Origin: Nocardia yamanashiensis NBRC 100130
GTDB lineage: Bacteria; Actinomycetota; Actinomycetes; Mycobacteriales; Mycobacteriaceae
Assembly: GCF_001613325.1 (NCBI RefSeq)
Contig: NZ_BDCD01000040.1
Coordinates: 19,688-83,687 of the forward strand
Reading direction: 5' to 3'
DNA length: 64,000 nt
Part shown: positions 7,176-15,025 of the stretch, piece after piece
How the letters are laid out: each line of letters begins with the position of its first letter
Position numbering within the stretch: position 1 is the first letter of the stretch
Notes under the pieces: model-generated
Told to the model about the DNA's origin: nothing
The model's input: only the letters and a program-made list of their open reading frames with translations
Databases searched by the model: none
Translations under genes and position numbers: made by a program

Positions 7176-8570
7176 GTGGCGCCCAAGTCGTCGAAGGTGG
7201 ATACCGTAGCCAACCTCGCCAAGCGGCGAGGTCTGGTCTACCCGTCGGGCGAGATCTACGGCGGTACCCGCTCGGCCTGGGATTACGGGCCGTTGGGGGT
7301 GGAGTTGAAGGAGAACATCAAACGGCAGTGGTGGCGGTCGATGGTCACCGGTCGTGACGATGTCGTGGGCCTGGACTCCTCGATCATCCTGCCGCCAGCG
7401 GTGTGGGTCGCGGCCGGGCATGTCGAGACATTCACCGATCCACTGGTCGAGTGCCTGCACTGCCACAAGCGGCAACGGCAAGACCACCTGCAAGAGGCGT
7501 ACGCGGCCAAGCACAAGGTCGAAGATCCGGATTCGGTGTCGATGGAGCTGGTGCCGTGCCCGAACTGCGGCACGGTCGGCCAGTGGACCGATCCCAAGCA
7601 GTTCTCGGGCCTGATGAAGACCTATCTGGGCCCAGTCGAATCCGAGGAGGGTATGGCGTATCTGCGGCCGGAGACCGCGCAGGGCATCTTCGTCAACTTC
7701 GCGAACGTAGTTGGTACGCAGCGGATGAAGGTGCCGTTCGGTATCGGCCAGATCGGCAAGAGCTTCCGCAACGAGATCACTCCGGGCAATTTCATCTTCC
7801 GGACGCGGGAGTTCGAGCAGATGGAGATGGAATTTTTCGTCAAGCCTGGCGAACACGACGAGTGGCATCAGTACTGGATCGACACCCGTCTGTCCTGGTA
7901 CACCGACCTGGGCATTCGCCGGGAGAATCTGCGGCTGTTCGAGCACCCGAAAGAGAAGTTGTCGCACTACAGCGCGGGTACGACCGATATCGAGTACCGG
8001 TTCGAGTTCGCGGGCAGCGAGTGGGGTGAGCTGGAGGGCATCGCGAGCCGTACCGACTTCGACTTGACGGCGCATTCGCGGCATTCGGGCCATGAGTTGA
8101 CCTATTTCGACCATGCGGCCGGGCAGCACTACATCCCGTATGTGATCGAGCCTGCGGCCGGGCTGACGCGGTCGCTGATGGCCTTCCTGGTCGACGCCTA
8201 CACCGTGGATGAGGTGCCGACCGCCAAAGGCGGCACGGAGGAACGGATCAGCCTGCGGTTGGATCCGCGGCTGTCGCCGGTGAAAGCGGCGGTGCTGCCG
8301 CTGTCGCGCAATGCTGAACTCTCGCCCAAGGCAAGGGATCTGGCCGCGCAGCTGCGCAAATGGTGGAACATCGACTTCGACGATGCCGGCCAGATCGGCA
8401 AGCGGTATCGACGACAGGATGAGATCGGTACGCCGTTCTGCATCACGGTCGATTTCGACACCCTCAACGATCAGGCGGTGACGGTGCGCGAGCGGGATTC
8501 GATGGCTCAGGAGCGTATCGGGCTCGACCAGGTCCAGAGTTATCTGGCAACCCGCTTGCTCGGGGTCTGA
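7176..8570 (+). CDS. glyS: glycyl-tRNA synthetase, class II alpha2 type
   Basis: 464 residues, full length for the dimeric bacterial GlyRS. GTG 7176 is chosen because TGGAGA lies eight bases upstream and the product then begins MAPKSSKVDTVANLAKRRGL, as in actinobacterial GlyRS. It charges tRNA-Gly with glycine in the cytosol. Seen: the SEIYGGTRSAWDYGPLG opening, a zinc ribbon (CLHC at about 93-96 and CPNC at about 128-131), motif 2 (FRNEITPGNFIFRTREFEQ), and the motif 3 region EPAAGLTRSLMAF. All core motifs look intact. It lies among accessory genes and is followed by its own terminator, then by a peptide-modification cluster. A housekeeping copy presumably exists on the chromosome, so this may be an extra or protective copy. 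Confidence 0.95.
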   Translation: MAPKSSKVDTVANLAKRRGLVYPSGEIYGGTRSAWDYGPLGVELKENIKRQWWRSMVTGRDDVVGLDSSIILPPAVWVAAGHVETFTDPLVECLHCHKRQRQDHLQEAYAAKHKVEDPDSVSMELVPCPNCGTVGQWTDPKQFSGLMKTYLGPVESEEGMAYLRPETAQGIFVNFANVVGTQRMKVPFGIGQIGKSFRNEITPGNFIFRTREFEQMEMEFFVKPGEHDEWHQYWIDTRLSWYTDLGIRRENLRLFEHPKEKLSHYSAGTTDIEYRFEFAGSEWGELEGIASRTDFDLTAHSRHSGHELTYFDHAAGQHYIPYVIEPAAGLTRSLMAFLVDAYTVDEVPTAKGGTEERISLRLDPRLSPVKAAVLPLSRNAELSPKARDLAAQLRKWWNIDFDDAGQIGKRYRRQDEIGTPFCITVDFDTLNDQAVTVRERDSMAQERIGLDQVQSYLATRLLGV

Positions 8571-8586
8571 CCGCCTGCAAAATAAC

Positions 8587-8643
8587 GGCCACCGCCAACG
8601 AGACAGGAAGTTTTCCGGTCTTTTTGGCGGTGGCCCCTTTTTT
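8587..8643 (+). terminator. rho-independent terminator after glyS
   Basis: Perfect 12-bp stem, GGCCACCGCCAA (8587-8598) with TTGGCGGTGGCC (8624-8635), loop of 25 bases, then CC and six T residues. It separates the synthetase transcript from the peptide cluster. Confidence 0.85.
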
Positions 8644-8715
8644 GGGCCGGATTTCGCGAGTTGTGGTTCTACCGTGTGCCTTTCGTTCCCACGGACCGTG
8701 GAAAGGAGGAGTGCA

Positions 8716-8829
8716 ATGGACCAGTTCGAGACCGTTGACGTGGCTGATCAGACCACCGATGACGTCATGGCATACGTGCCGCCGACCGTCGAGACAACCG
8801 AGAACCTGCCGCCACAGTGCTCGTTCTAG
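8716..8829 (+). CDS. putative RiPP precursor peptide, 37 residues
   Basis: Starts at ATG 8716 with a near-perfect ribosome site, GAAAGGAGGA, five bases upstream, the strongest in this part of the window. The peptide is 37 residues, has nine Asp/Glu and no Lys, Arg or His. It carries two Pro-Pro pairs (YVPPT and NLPPQ) and ends in LPPQCSF with a single Cys. Ribosomal peptides modified by radical SAM enzymes commonly show this layout: acidic leader, short core with Cys or aromatic residues at the end, and maturation genes downstream. The next two genes are radical SAM/SPASM enzymes. The N-terminal two thirds would be the leader. No known family of precursors is recognised, so the product is unknown. 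Confidence 0.75.
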   Translation: MDQFETVDVADQTTDDVMAYVPPTVETTENLPPQCSF

Positions 8830-8947
8830 CCAGTTCGGTGAGGGGACACCGCCACGATTGTCGTGGGCGCCAGGTGTCCCCTTGCTCTTTCCAGCCCGAT
8901 ACGGGGTTTCTGTCTTCATTCCGTCTGCGCGCGAGGGGATCTCGGCC

Positions 8948-10321
8948 ATGACCATTACCACTATCCTTCCGGCGCCGGCGGCGCAGCTGCGTCGCCGGTT
9001 CGTCTATCGCCCGGAACTGCGGTTGCTCTATGACACCCGCTCCGGGCTCGAACACCGGCTCAACGACACCGCGGGCACGTTCGTCGATGCCACGTTCGTG
9101 AGTCCCGATCCGGTTGCGGTGCTGGCCGGTGGCTATCGGGTCGCGCCTGAGCAGATCGCGCAAGATCTGGCGGTCTTCTGGTTCACGGTGTGGAACGCGC
9201 CGCAGCGGCCGCAGCCTCGCCGCCGGAGCGGCGATTCGCTGGGGTGGGCGCAAACCGATGTGCCGTTCCCGCTGGCGCTGGAGGTCGAATTGACCCGAAT
9301 GTGTAACTGGCACTGCGGGTTCTGCTACAACGTGTGGAAGGTCTCGGATGAGGAAGGGGTACGCGGGCGCAGCGACACCGGGTTCACTCCCGACGTGCAT
9401 ATGTCGCTGACCACCGCGCACGCGGTGATCCAGCAGGCCGCGGAGGGCAAGTGCTTGCGGATGCGGTTCTCCGGCGGGGAGCCGACGTTGCATCCGGACT
9501 ACCGCGAGATCGTGGCCGCTGCCGCGAGCGCCGGCATGGACGTCGAGTTGTTCACCAACGGCATCCGCATGACCGCGGCCGAAGCGCGACGGCTCGTCGA
9601 TGTCGGGCTGCGGGTGGCCTTGTTCAGCGTGCACGGGCTCGATGAGACCCATAACGCGATGGCACGCAATCCGGGCGCAGCCGGGCAGGCGTGGCGCGGG
9701 ATGCGCGCGGCCGTGGCGGCGGGGCTGACCACGGTAGCGGAGGCGTTGGTGTGCGCCGACAACCTGCACGAGATGCCGGAGCTCACGCGGCGGCTGGTCG
9801 ATCTCGGGGTGTCGGATGTGAGCTTCATGCCGTACGTGCCGGTGGGGCCTGCCGATCCGCGGCGCCCGGTGCTGCTGGCGCAGCTGGCCGAAACCATCGA
9901 CGAATGCACGGCCGCCCTGGACGGGCTGCGGGTGCGGGTGCCGTGCGCGCCCCGGCACTGCCTGACCCCTGAACCGACCGCGATCAACGACCCGGTACGG
10001 CCGGAGTTCGATAACCATTGCGCGGCAGGGCTTTTGTGGGCCTCGGTGTCTTATGACGGAATGTTCCGGCATTGCCCGCATTCGAGTACCTATGCCGGGG
10101 CCGTGGGCGATGGTCTGGCGCGGCTGTGGCGGGAGCGGATGGTGCCGACGGTGCGCCGGGCGCTGGCCCCGGCCGGGGCGTGCGCGGGGTGCGGGCAGTT
10201 GTCGGCGTGCGGCGGCGGCTGCCATTTGGGCAAGGTGCGGGCCTATCCGGGCGCGGCCGCGCCGGGTGGGCGGGTGCTGCTGCCGTTGGCGCCGACCGGC
10301 GCGAGCGGGTGCGGGCGATGA
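8948..10321 (+). CDS. radical SAM/SPASM peptide-modifying enzyme 1
   Basis: 457 residues from ATG 8948; the frame is open further upstream but that part overlaps the precursor. Residues 18-85 look like a PqqD-type peptide-recognition domain. The radical SAM core carries CNWHCGFC (C119, C123, C126) for the 4Fe-4S cluster and SGGEPTLHP. The C-terminal SPASM region has FRHCPHS (C376), CAGC (412-415), ACGGGC and a helix, giving ligands for auxiliary clusters. Such enzymes make radical-based crosslinks or epimerisations on ribosomal peptides. It lies 118 bases after the precursor and overlaps the next gene by four bases (ATGA). The most likely substrate is the 37-residue peptide. Reaction type cannot be told from sequence. 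Confidence 0.9.
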   Translation: MTITTILPAPAAQLRRRFVYRPELRLLYDTRSGLEHRLNDTAGTFVDATFVSPDPVAVLAGGYRVAPEQIAQDLAVFWFTVWNAPQRPQPRRRSGDSLGWAQTDVPFPLALEVELTRMCNWHCGFCYNVWKVSDEEGVRGRSDTGFTPDVHMSLTTAHAVIQQAAEGKCLRMRFSGGEPTLHPDYREIVAAAASAGMDVELFTNGIRMTAAEARRLVDVGLRVALFSVHGLDETHNAMARNPGAAGQAWRGMRAAVAAGLTTVAEALVCADNLHEMPELTRRLVDLGVSDVSFMPYVPVGPADPRRPVLLAQLAETIDECTAALDGLRVRVPCAPRHCLTPEPTAINDPVRPEFDNHCAAGLLWASVSYDGMFRHCPHSSTYAGAVGDGLARLWRERMVPTVRRALAPAGACAGCGQLSACGGGCHLGKVRAYPGAAAPGGRVLLPLAPTGASGCGR

Positions 10322-11781
10322 CCGCCGGCGTGGTCGACGAGCGGGCCGCGCGGTTGCTGGCCCGGCTGGAACTGACCGGTGACGATGTCCTGCATGATCG
10401 GGTCTCTGGCCGAAAACTGGTGCTCAACAAGACATCTCGGGTCTTCTGGCTGATGGTGTGCGAGCACGGGACCGGTTCGGCGGCCGCGGCCGCGCTGGCG
10501 GCGCGCTTCGGTATCGGGATCGAGCGCGCGACGGCGGATCTGGCCCGGTTCCTCGATGGGATCGACCAGGGGCAACGGTGTGCGGGCAGTATCCTGCCTG
10601 GCGCTGATCATGCGGTGCTGGAGCCGACGGCGGCGTGTAATGGCCAGTGCCCGCATTGCTATCACGGAACTCGTAATGATCATTGGCCTGCGGAGGCGAT
10701 TCCGGAGATCCTGGCCAAGGTCCGCGCCGAAGGCTTGCGGTCGGTGTCGGTCACCGGCGGCGAGGTGTTCAGCGCACACTACGTGTCGCGGTTCTTCGAA
10801 CTGGCGACGCTGCTGCGGGCGGAGGGGATCGAGCTGGCGAGTGTCAGCACGAACGCCACGTTCCTCACCGAAGAGGTCCGCGATCGGATTCTCGCCGAAG
10901 TCCCGGAGTCGACGGTGTTCCGGATCAGCTTGGATGCGCTGCGTTCGGATCTGCTCGACCGGGTCCGGCCGGGGTATCGGCACCTGCGCGATCCGTATGG
11001 GCCGATCCGCGGCCTGGCGGAGGCGGGTCGGCCGTTGGTGTTCACGACGAACATTTGGTCGCAGCCGATTACCGAGATCGCCGATATCGGCGACTACCTG
11101 CGCGGCTACCCGAAGGTGCAGGCGTGGAACGTGCGCCTGGCGGTGCCGGTGCACCATGGGGCGGGCGAGCGCACCCGCACCCCGGCCCGCAAGCGGCAGT
11201 TGTTCGGGGTGCGCCCGGATGTGCGGCTGCCGCTGCGGCATTTCACGGCGATCCTGGCCGCTCACGCCCGTGAGCCGTTCGGGTTCCCGGTGCGGATGGG
11301 GAACTACCTGGCGACCAGCGTGCTCGCGAATCCGCAAGCGCTGAGCGCGTTTGCGCCGGGGCACCCGTGCCGTGAGGATGAACAGCTGGTCACCCTGAAG
11401 GCTGACGGCGCGATCACGCAATGCCCGATCCTGACCGAGCTGGCGCCGGAGCTGTCGGCGGGGTCGATCCTCGACGACGACGCGGCCGGGTTCCGGGCCC
11501 GGCTGCCCCTGGCGGGGCTGCACACCGATGCGATGGCGTGCGCGGGTTGTCCGGTGCGCCCGGTGTGCGGGGGCGGGTGCCGGCTGTATTCGATGGCCTA
11601 TGACGGCGGCCTGACGGGCTGTGATGAGCCCGCGCGGGCGCTGCTGGTGTGGATTCTCACTGATCCGACCGGGCTACTTCGGCAGCACTGGCCGGGTTAT
11701 CACGCCCGGATGCTGGAGCTGGTCGGGGACGTCGACCTCGAGGGGCTGTACGGCGCGCACGTGGCCGGGTGGGACCGGTGA
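10318..11781 (+). CDS. radical SAM/SPASM enzyme 2 with PqqD-like domain
   Basis: 487 residues. Residues about 20-85 form a clear PqqD-like peptide-binding domain (HDRVSGRKLVLNKTSRVFW, then a helical pair). The radical SAM core has CNGQCPHC (C107, C111, C114) and SVTGGEVF. Near the C-terminus are ITQCPIL and CAGCPVRPVCGGGC with a further Cys, a full SPASM/twitch set. It differs from enzyme 1 in sequence, so the two probably do different steps. Coupled to enzyme 1 (ATGA) and to the next gene (GTGA), so the four genes from 8948 on form one translational unit. Acts in the cytosol on the leader-bound precursor, by analogy with PqqE-type proteins. Confidence 0.9.
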   Translation: MTAGVVDERAARLLARLELTGDDVLHDRVSGRKLVLNKTSRVFWLMVCEHGTGSAAAAALAARFGIGIERATADLARFLDGIDQGQRCAGSILPGADHAVLEPTAACNGQCPHCYHGTRNDHWPAEAIPEILAKVRAEGLRSVSVTGGEVFSAHYVSRFFELATLLRAEGIELASVSTNATFLTEEVRDRILAEVPESTVFRISLDALRSDLLDRVRPGYRHLRDPYGPIRGLAEAGRPLVFTTNIWSQPITEIADIGDYLRGYPKVQAWNVRLAVPVHHGAGERTRTPARKRQLFGVRPDVRLPLRHFTAILAAHAREPFGFPVRMGNYLATSVLANPQALSAFAPGHPCREDEQLVTLKADGAITQCPILTELAPELSAGSILDDDAAGFRARLPLAGLHTDAMACAGCPVRPVCGGGCRLYSMAYDGGLTGCDEPARALLVWILTDPTGLLRQHWPGYHARMLELVGDVDLEGLYGAHVAGWDR

Positions 11782-12182
11782 GCGGCCCGCAGCTGGTGCT
11801 GATCGGCACGGCGCTCACCGCCTACGACACGGTCGCCGACTGTCCGCGCCAGCCTTGGACGGTGGCGACGATAAGCACGTTGTGCATCGCCCCGGCGTAT
11901 CGCGAGATCGTCGATGGGATCGAGGCGGGCATCCGCGCTCACGTGTTGTGGTGGGCCACGCAGGCGGATCGCTCGGTCACTCGCCGCCGGGTCGATGCGG
12001 GTGGCCCGCTGGTGGGGGTGCTGGCCAGTCGCAGTGTGACCAGGCCGAATCCGATCGGGCTGACGCTGGTGGACCTGGTCGACGTCGATGGGCTGAATCT
12101 GCGGGTCCGCGGCCTGGATTGCGTCACCGGCACACCGTTGCTGGATCTCAAACCCGCGATCGAGCTGCCCGCCTACCAATGA
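11778..12182 (+). CDS. TsaA/TrmO-like methyltransferase domain protein
   Basis: 134 residues from GTG 11778, overlapping the radical SAM gene by four bases. The C-terminal half shows the TsaA-fold signature: VLASRSVTRPNPIGLT, then VDVDGLNLRVRGLDCVTGTPLLDLKP. TrmO, the named member, methylates t6A in tRNA-Thr using SAM, and normally has a C-terminal extension that is missing here, so this is a minimal domain. Located inside a peptide-modification operon, it may instead methylate the peptide; that is inference. A tRNA role would fit with the nearby glycyl-tRNA synthetase but is equally unproven. Confidence 0.8.
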   Translation: MSGPQLVLIGTALTAYDTVADCPRQPWTVATISTLCIAPAYREIVDGIEAGIRAHVLWWATQADRSVTRRRVDAGGPLVGVLASRSVTRPNPIGLTLVDLVDVDGLNLRVRGLDCVTGTPLLDLKPAIELPAYQ

Positions 12183-12194
12183 GAGGGGATCGAG

Positions 12195-12971
12195 ATGTCT
12201 ACTGCTGTTCCAGCAATGTCGTTGCCGCAGGCGCGTTCTGAGCTGTTCGAGCGCGGGTTCGCGGTGATCGAGGATGTGGTGTCGCGCGAGGACGCGGCGC
12301 GCATCGCGGAGGTCGCGATGGAGGTGGCCGCGGCGGAGATGGCGAAGGATCCGAATTCGCCGTTCACGGTCGATCGAGGCGGCGACGGCGAGGTGGCGCC
12401 GCGCAAGATCGACTACCCGTTTCTCAAGCATCCGGAGTTTCGGGCCTTCGCGTCGGATCCGCGTCTGAGCGAGCTCGCGGCCGGGCTGCTGGGTGAGCCG
12501 GGGTACTTGATGCGCGATCAATTGTTCGCCAAGCCACCGTTTTTCGGGACGCCGAAGCCGTGGCACCAGGAAAACGCGTCGTTGGGCTACGTCCCGGCGG
12601 ACGGCATGATCGTGACGTGGGTGGCTTTGGATGACGCGACCGCGGACAACGGGTGTCTACGGGTCATCGAGGGGTCGCATCGCGTCCTGCTTGAGCACGT
12701 GCCGCAGCCGGGGGCACCGTACAACCATGTCCCTCCGCCGGATTCGGTGGACGTGGCCCGGGAGGTGCTGTTGCCGGTGCGGGCCGGCGGGGTGGTGGCG
12801 TTGCATTCGCAGGTGCTGCATTGCTCGGCGGTTAATCGTTCGCCGCACTGGCGGCGCGCCTATACGGCGCACTGGGTGGTGGCGTCGATCGGCTGCACGA
12901 CCGACGCGCAGAGGTACGGCTATTCGCGCACTGCGGGCGGCGGGCAAGGTCTGCGCTATCGCGCCCCCTGA
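12195..12971 (+). CDS. PhyH-family Fe(II)/2-oxoglutarate dioxygenase
   Basis: 258 residues, ATG 12195 with GAGAGGGGATCGAG upstream. The jelly-roll dioxygenase pattern is clear: HQE at 124-126 for the metal, a YLMRDQLFAKPP strand before it, RVIEGSH, a distal His in LHSQVLHCSAVN (H209) and an Arg-rich stretch (HWRRAYTAHW) that would bind 2-oxoglutarate. The family hydroxylates small molecules and amino acid side chains. As the last gene of the operon it may hydroxylate the precursor peptide or a free amino acid. It is 12 bases after the TrmO-like gene. The 57-bp repeat (copy 3) follows 60 bases behind. Confidence 0.85.
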   Translation: MSTAVPAMSLPQARSELFERGFAVIEDVVSREDAARIAEVAMEVAAAEMAKDPNSPFTVDRGGDGEVAPRKIDYPFLKHPEFRAFASDPRLSELAAGLLGEPGYLMRDQLFAKPPFFGTPKPWHQENASLGYVPADGMIVTWVALDDATADNGCLRVIEGSHRVLLEHVPQPGAPYNHVPPPDSVDVAREVLLPVRAGGVVALHSQVLHCSAVNRSPHWRRAYTAHWVVASIGCTTDAQRYGYSRTAGGGQGLRYRAP

Positions 12972-13028
12972 CTCCCTGCTGTGGCGGCTTCGTGGGCTGG
13001 GCCACCTCCGGCGGTACCGGCTGGAGGT

Positions 13029-13085
13029 GGTGAGCCTGCGGGAGCTGCGCGACGGCGGGAGGGCTCAGTGTCGCGGCAGCTCCGC
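13029..13085 (+). repeat. interspersed 57-bp repeat, copy 3
   Basis: Same ends as copies 1 and 2, with GAGCC/GGCTC and GAGCTGC/GCAGCTC pairs both intact although the sequence between them differs. It lies about 57 bases after the dioxygenase stop. Confidence 0.75.
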
Positions 13086-13184
13086 GGGTGATTCGGTATG
13101 GGGCCTGGAAGGGCCTCAAATGCCGCTATCGGCGAGCGTGGTAACACATTTCCACCTCACACACCTCACTACATCGATGCATTT

Positions 13185-13199
13185 CGTCACTGTGACGCC
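13185..13199 (+). repeat. palindromic 15-mer, copy 1
   Basis: CGTCACTGTGACGCC; the first 13 bases are a perfect palindrome around a central T. The same 15 bases occur at 14573-14587 and bracket the gene-free stretch. Confidence 0.6.
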
Positions 13200-14572
13200 T
13201 ATTCGGGCTGGAATCGCTTCCGGCCCTGCGTATCTCGCGGCCGGTGAGTAGTCGAAGGTTCGCCCCAACTCGCCGTCGATGCGGCTGGATTCTCGTGCGA
13301 GCCCGGCGCATTGGCCGTGCCGATCTCGACCGTGGGGACCGTCGTCGGAGAGCAGGGTGGGGCCGGTTGGGGTCTGCGCGGGGAACACGATTCCGCCGAC
13401 CTGTGCACGGATGGTGGTGGCGCACACGCTCACCGAGTGCGGCCGGGTCGTAGCACGCGGGACTCGTCGACTCATGGGCCGATGCCCGGGGACTGGTTCT
13501 GCGGGTGGGGCCTTCGGCACTTCACACTGCCGCCCCAACGTCGCCTGTCTCGACAAGGCAGCGCCACGGAATGCCGATCGGGCGCGCCGACTTCCGGCGA
13601 TCTGCGCGAAGGTTCTGTGTCCTGGGTGGGAGCCGGGAACGTCGCGCGTCGGATCCGCACGGGAGCATCCAGCGGTTGAGTGGCAAGGGAATCGCCTGCC
13701 GCGTGTATCGCGGTCGAGTCAATCACGTTCGTGGACGGGAGGGTTCGGGCGCGATGCGACCGCTTCTGTTCGGGGGTGGGCCATGACGGAAGTATCTGTG
13801 ATGGTTCGCACCTGGGGCGGGTGTCCTCGCGGCAGATGGAACCGAGAGGCGCGGTGCGCGGCGAGCGCAGCGAGACCCGCACGGCCGTCGCCAGTCGGAG
13901 GACGCCGGCGGGGGACGGTTCGTCCAGTCGGCCGATGGCCGGGGGCGGTGCCGGTTTCCAGCGCTCGCCGCCGATTGGCAGAAAGGTCCGGGGTCCGAGT
14001 TGGTGGGGAGCATCGAAACCCTCCGCACGCGATGGCCTGCACGGGGTTCCGTTGCCTCAACCGGCGTCATAGCGCGGAAGATTTTTCCTTCGCGTGCCTC
14101 GACTGCTGGGTGACTGAGCCGCGCCGGACATGTTCGTAATGGGCGGCTCCGAGGTAGTCGGTGCCCAGTCGGTTCCCGGGAACCCCGCCGAAGGGGCGCG
14201 ACACTGGCGCGCCGAGATTTCCGAAATCCGGCGCTGCGTCAGCAGCAGGCGCGTTGGTGCCCGGCTCGCATCGAGGTAGCTTCCTTCTCTCGATGGCAGT
14301 CGACCGGGGCGTCGTGTGGACCCGGGCGAAGGTTCTCGGTTGATCGCTGGCATCACGCCGTGCACAGACCGGCGGGTTCGTTCTCTCGATAGGTGGCCAC
14401 GTTGTGCGGCACCAGACACCGAGAGCGTCGGTGCCGCCCGTGCCAATCGGCTAGGCGCAAGCGTTCCGCTGGGAGCCGTGGGCGGGTTCTCCACGCGGCC
14501 AAGCGTTAACCATTCTGAGCACGCCATTAGCCGACGAACCCGAAGAAACTGGCCGCTGACCTGCGGATAATA

Positions 14573-14587
14573 CGTCACTGTGACGCC
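14573..14587 (+). repeat. palindromic 15-mer, copy 2
   Basis: Identical to 13185-13199, 1.4 kb away, same orientation. Possibly a binding site for a dimeric DNA-binding protein. Confidence 0.6.
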
Positions 14588-14769
14588 AAATCGAGGCTAT
14601 GTCAGACAGTCTCGCATACCTCCGAGCGTAAACCCTAGAGAAACATCGACTTCCGGTACGGCTCCTTTATGGAGAGGGACGCTCCGGCTCGAATCACCTT
14701 GAGAGTCAAGGTGTCAGCTAATCTCCACCGTGGGAAATAGGCCGTCCACGCACGTCCGCCCCACGCTGC

Positions 14770-14913
14770 GCTATAGGCAGAGCGATACGTTGCGCTATAC
14801 GTACTGCTATACGCCGCGCGATGCGTCGGACTATGCGCCTCGCTATACGTTCCGCGATAGGTAGACATATACGTTGTCCGATATACCACGGTATAGATTC
14901 CCTGATAGTTCGA
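14770..14913 (+). repeat. parS: 12 tandem 12-bp repeats, candidate centromere (parS)
   Basis: Twelve units of exactly 12 bp follow without a gap. Typical units are GCTATACGTACT (14794), GCTATACGCCGC (14806) and GCTATACGTTCC (14842); the conserved core is (C/T)(T/G)ATA(C/G) at positions 2-7 and the last five bases vary. Two weaker units may extend it to 14937. The array ends about 60 bases before the -10 box of parA. Repeats in front of parA are the normal centromere and operator in type Ib plasmid partition loci, bound by the small partner protein. The 12-bp phase places successive cores slightly more than one helical turn apart. Confidence 0.8.
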
Positions 14914-14976
14914 GTGCTAGCTGTGGCGATCTGTTGGGTTCGCGTGTCGCGCTAGGTGTTTCGATCTTCCCTCCCG

Positions 14977-14982
14977 TAGGAT
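14977..14982 (+). promoter_or_regulatory. -10 box TAGGAT of the par operon
   Basis: TAGGAT lies 43 bases upstream of the parA start and downstream of the 12-bp array, so proteins bound to the array would sit next to the promoter. Confidence 0.4.
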
Positions 14983-15025
14983 CGCGCGCAATGCCAAGCA
15001 CGTATCCCGCTAGAGAGGCCGGTCT

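Larger units (their letters stand above)
12972..14769. other. about 1.8 kb without a convincing gene
   Basis: Several open frames cover the stretch (the longest is 13279-14139 on plus), but none has a good ribosome site, recognisable domain or smooth composition. It holds the third 57-bp repeat and two copies of a palindromic 15-mer (13185 and 14573). It lies directly before the 12-bp array of the partition locus, so part of it may serve plasmid maintenance; I see no clear origin in it. Confidence 0.6.

Noticed and set aside
8624..8947. Upstream extension of radical SAM enzyme 1
   Set aside because: It would run over the precursor gene and the terminator; ATG 8948 gives the usual N-terminus.
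8765..10225. 486-codon minus-strand frame opposite radical SAM enzyme 1
   Set aside because: Shadow frame; the plus strand carries the intact iron-sulfur cluster motifs.
13279..14139. 286-codon open frame on the plus strand in the gene-free stretch
   Set aside because: No ribosome site, Arg/Gly/Pro-rich without fold pattern, and overlapped by several equally long frames; high GC produces such frames by chance.
14635..14889. 84-codon minus-strand frame over the 12-bp array with Thr-Tyr-Ser repeats
   Set aside because: The repeat period of 12 bases is explained by the DNA array; frame has no ribosome site and the array lies where a centromere is expected.
14770..14913. CRISPR-like array
   Set aside because: Units are 12 bp with no spacers and no cas genes nearby.
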